The notes under the pieces: generated by a model | Databases searched by the model: none | What the model saw: only the letters and a program-made list of their open reading frames with translations | Told to the model about the DNA's origin: nothing | Position numbers and translations under genes: made by a program | DNA from: Tannerella sp. | GTDB lineage: Bacteria; Bacteroidota; Bacteroidia; Bacteroidales; Tannerellaceae | Direction: 5' to 3' | Assembly: GCA_031288935.1 (NCBI GenBank) | Contig: JAITQL010000058.1 | Location: 1 to 6,340 of the forward strand | DNA: 6,340 nucleotides | Shown: piece by piece, positions 4,851 to 6,340 of the stretch | How positions within the stretch are numbered: position 1 is the first letter of the stretch | Layout: each line of letters begins with the position of its first letter

Positions 4851-5950
4851 AGGCGCGCAAGGGAGGTCTTCGCAAATACATTGCCCTGGAAGTGTTTCGC
4901 CGGATGCGAAAGAACGAGGTGAAGCTGCATGAGCTGCGCGTGCTTTTCTGGGAGTGTACGCTGCGGTGCAATGCGTCATGCCGCCACTGCGGAAGCGACT
5001 GCCGCGCCTCGGCGACGCATCCGGACATGCCGGCGGAGGATTTCCTGCGCGTGATCGACGAGATCACGCCCTGCGTGAATCCTCACCGGGTCATGGTTGT
5101 CTTCACGGGCGGCGAGGCGCTGCTGCGGACGGACATCGAAGCCTGCGGACGGGAACTGTGCCGGCGCGGCTATCCGTGGGGGATCGTTTCCAACGGGCTG
5201 CTGTTCGGCGAACGGCTGGACGGGCTGCTCGCCGCCGGACTTCATTCGGCTACCATCAGTCTGGACGGCTTTGAAGAGGCGCACAACTGGCTGCGCGGCC
5301 GGCCGGACAGCTTCCGGAAGGCGCTGGAATCGGTCAGGCTGCTGACGGCGACCGACGGCCTGGCGTGGGACGTCGTGACGTGCGTCCACCGGAAAAACTT
5401 CGACGACTTGCCCTCCTTCCGCCGTTTCCTGACGGATATGGGGGTGACAAGCTGGCGGATATTCACCGTCTTTCCCGCGGGACGCGCGGCGGATCTTCCG
5501 GAGCTGCAGCTCGACAACGGACAGTTCACGCAGCTGATGGATTTCATCAGGGACTGCCGGCGCGAAGGGCTTCACGTGTCTTATGGCTGCGAAGGGTTTC
5601 TGGGCGACTACGAACTGGAAGTGCGCGATTACTTTTATCACTGCCGTGCGGGTGTCCATACGGCCTCGATACTGGCGGACGGATCGGTGACGGGCTGCCC
5701 GAGCATCCGGGCGAATTTTCATCAGGGCAACATCTACCGCGACCGCTTTATGGACATCTGGAACGAGCGGTTTCAACCCTTTCGCGACCGCGCCTGGACA
5801 CAAAAGGGACAGTGTGCCGATTGCACGCTGTACCGCTATTGCGAAGGAAACGGCATGCACCTCTACGACGACCGTGCGCAGCTGCTGGTCTGCCACCACA
5901 AGCGCATTCTCCGGGCGCCCGGCAAAGTGGCCATCAATGATTTCTGCTGA
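4847..5950 (+). CDS. Radical SAM/SPASM enzyme of the rSAM/lipoprotein system (TIGR04133-like)
   Basis: This 367-residue cytoplasmic enzyme should cleave S-adenosylmethionine to a radical and modify a protein or peptide. The [4Fe-4S] motif CNASCRHC gives Cys41, Cys45 and Cys48, inside FWECTLRCNASCRHCGSDC. The SAM-binding FTGGE is at 86-90 and SLDG at 138-141. A C-terminal SPASM-type region has Cys266, then G279-x4-Cys284, Cys323-x2-Cys326-x5-Cys332 and Cys349. These should bind auxiliary clusters as in peptide maturases such as anSME and PqqE relatives. The fourth cysteine of the classic CX2CX5CX3C is replaced by Gly336, in CEGNGMHLYDD, which I recall as characteristic of this subfamily. The ATG lies in an ATGA overlap with the lipoprotein stop and lacks its own clear ribosome binding site, so translation is probably coupled. 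The reaction and target residue are unknown. The protein ends in Cys367. Confidence 0.93.
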   Translation: MKARKGGLRKYIALEVFRRMRKNEVKLHELRVLFWECTLRCNASCRHCGSDCRASATHPDMPAEDFLRVIDEITPCVNPHRVMVVFTGGEALLRTDIEACGRELCRRGYPWGIVSNGLLFGERLDGLLAAGLHSATISLDGFEEAHNWLRGRPDSFRKALESVRLLTATDGLAWDVVTCVHRKNFDDLPSFRRFLTDMGVTSWRIFTVFPAGRAADLPELQLDNGQFTQLMDFIRDCRREGLHVSYGCEGFLGDYELEVRDYFYHCRAGVHTASILADGSVTGCPSIRANFHQGNIYRDRFMDIWNERFQPFRDRAWTQKGQCADCTLYRYCEGNGMHLYDDRAQLLVCHHKRILRAPGKVAINDFC

Positions 5951-5960
5951 TCTCGAAGAA

Positions 5961-6030
5961 AGATTCAAGATTCAAGATTCGTTTCACGCAGATGAAAGGG
6001 ATTTAAGCGCAGATTTAATGCGCTTTCATC
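5961..6030. repeat. Short direct repeats and hairpin after the rSAM gene
   Basis: AGATTCA is repeated nearly three times in tandem (5961-5980). CGCAGAT then occurs twice (5987-5993 and 6008-6014). GATGAAAG (5991-5998) pairs with CTTTCATC (6023-6030), followed by TTTACTT, and a GCGC/GCGC inner stem lies within the loop. The hairpin might end the operon's transcript, although its stem is AT-rich and its loop long. CGCAGAT-type repeats are common intergenic filler in Bacteroidetes (from memory). The group II intron remnant is broken at or near this element. Confidence 0.5.
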
Positions 6031-6134
6031 TTTACTTGCTTGCAGGCGAGATTCGGGTTGCCGGGGGAAAGAATGTGCTCCAACAGTCCGTATGATGCCA
6101 AGTTGTCAGTGCTGTTATTTTCAGTTATCCACAT
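6015..6134 (-). pseudogene. N-terminal fragment of a group II intron reverse transcriptase
   Basis: Read leftward from the ATG at 6134-6132, the frame gives MWITENNSTDNLASYGLLEH then ILSPGNPNLACKQVK, followed by MKAH and a TAA at 6017-6015. The block SYGLLEHILSPGNPNLACKQVK aligns by eye with the N-terminal signature of LtrA-type intron-encoded proteins (LLExILSxxNxxxAYKQVK, normally continuing into NKGxxGxDG). Homology stops after KQVK, exactly where the repeat region begins. The conserved RT motifs including YADD, the maturase domain and any endonuclease are all missing, so it is a dead fragment. It lies directly downstream of the intron domain I sequence on the same strand, as in intact introns. 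Confidence 0.75.
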
Positions 6135-6340
6135 AAGTTTGATAACCTTCATCCCGTGTAACCGCAACATTTACACGCCAGCCTCCGGGTAGTTGCGGGA
6201 CTTCGTTTTGTTTGGCAAACCCGTCCGGTTGGATATGCCTGATGTTGTTCGTGTACCTCGATTCGGGACTTTGCCGACGGCTTCCTTCAGATTCCACCTC
6301 GCGGTGGACACCCTTGCCTTGAGCTAACGGTTGGTAACTG
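6031..6340 (-). mobile_element. 5' part of a truncated group II intron (domain I plus start of the RT gene)
   Basis: Read leftward from 6340, the sequence carries blocks I recognise from bacterial group II intron domain I: GGCAAGGGTGTCC, GTGGAATCTGAAGGAAGCC, CGGCAAAGTCCCGA, GGTACACGAACA, CAAACAAAACGAAGTCC, GTAAATGTTGCGGTTAC and GGGATGAAGG. TCCACC / GGTGGA (6293-6298 and 6303-6308) form a perfect 6-bp stem with a GCGA (GNRA-type) tetraloop in the minus-strand RNA. GTTATC and GATAAC (6124-6146) form another short stem just before the RT start codon. The GTGYG-type 5' splice site lies beyond the right edge. No domain V sequence is found between 5951 and 6131, so the 3' half is absent and the fragment should not splice. 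The left boundary is estimated at the end of RT similarity. Confidence 0.8.

Noticed and set aside
5049..5069. 8-bp inverted repeat GCGTGATC/GATCACGC within the radical SAM gene
   Set aside because: It lies in well-conserved coding sequence and is explained by the encoded residues. Nothing suggests a regulatory role.
4976..5968. 330-codon minus-strand open frame opposite the radical SAM gene
   Set aside because: It is antisense to a gene with all expected catalytic motifs, has shadow-like composition and no ribosome binding site.
5942..6095. Extension of a plus-strand frame beyond the radical SAM stop
   Set aside because: The frame crosses the AGATTCA repeats and the antisense of the reverse transcriptase fragment, and has no start signal or protein-like features.

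Overview
The window looks like a chromosomal accessory stretch from a GC-rich member of the Bacteroidales. The evidence is a lipoprotein-type GH92 mannosidase, a Bacteroidales-type radical SAM/lipoprotein gene pair, candidate promoters of the TTTG / TAnnTTTG type used by this phylum, interspersed repeats familiar from Bacteroidetes genomes, and the remains of a group II intron. The genus cannot be fixed from the sequence. The coding GC is well above that of typical Bacteroides and nearer to GC-rich lineages such as Alistipes or some Tannerella (inference).

Layout. Bases 1-660 are non-coding and built from several repeat types: a nested 190-bp imperfect palindrome, a CTCTC/GAGAG hairpin repeat, three 42-bp tandem units, and an inverted pair of TTGCGA..GAAGCA elements around an AT-rich core. 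Bases 734-1080 hold a small leftward unit of two very short ORFs. They overlap by ATGA, each is interrupted by an in-frame TGA, and a good leftward terminator follows. Bases 1081-1559 carry no gene I can support. A promoter-like site and a 15-bp palindrome then precede a 744-codon GH92 alpha-mannosidase lipoprotein (1682-3916), which ends at a strong hairpin terminator (3954-4003).

A second rightward operon follows. It has a small cysteine-containing protein of unknown family (4123-4365), a putative lipoprotein of the rSAM-associated type (4395-4850), and a radical SAM/SPASM enzyme (4847-5950) whose start overlaps the lipoprotein stop by four bases. The coupling implies that the enzyme and lipoprotein act together. 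The likely reading is post-translational modification of the lipoprotein, or of the small upstream protein, by the enzyme, but the chemistry is unknown.

The right end (about 6031-6340) is the 5' half of a leftward group II intron: conserved domain I sequence followed by the first ~35 codons of its reverse transcriptase. It is cut off at a short-repeat region just after the radical SAM gene. The 5' splice site lies beyond the window. The retained part lacks the catalytic RT and domains V-VI, so it should be inactive.
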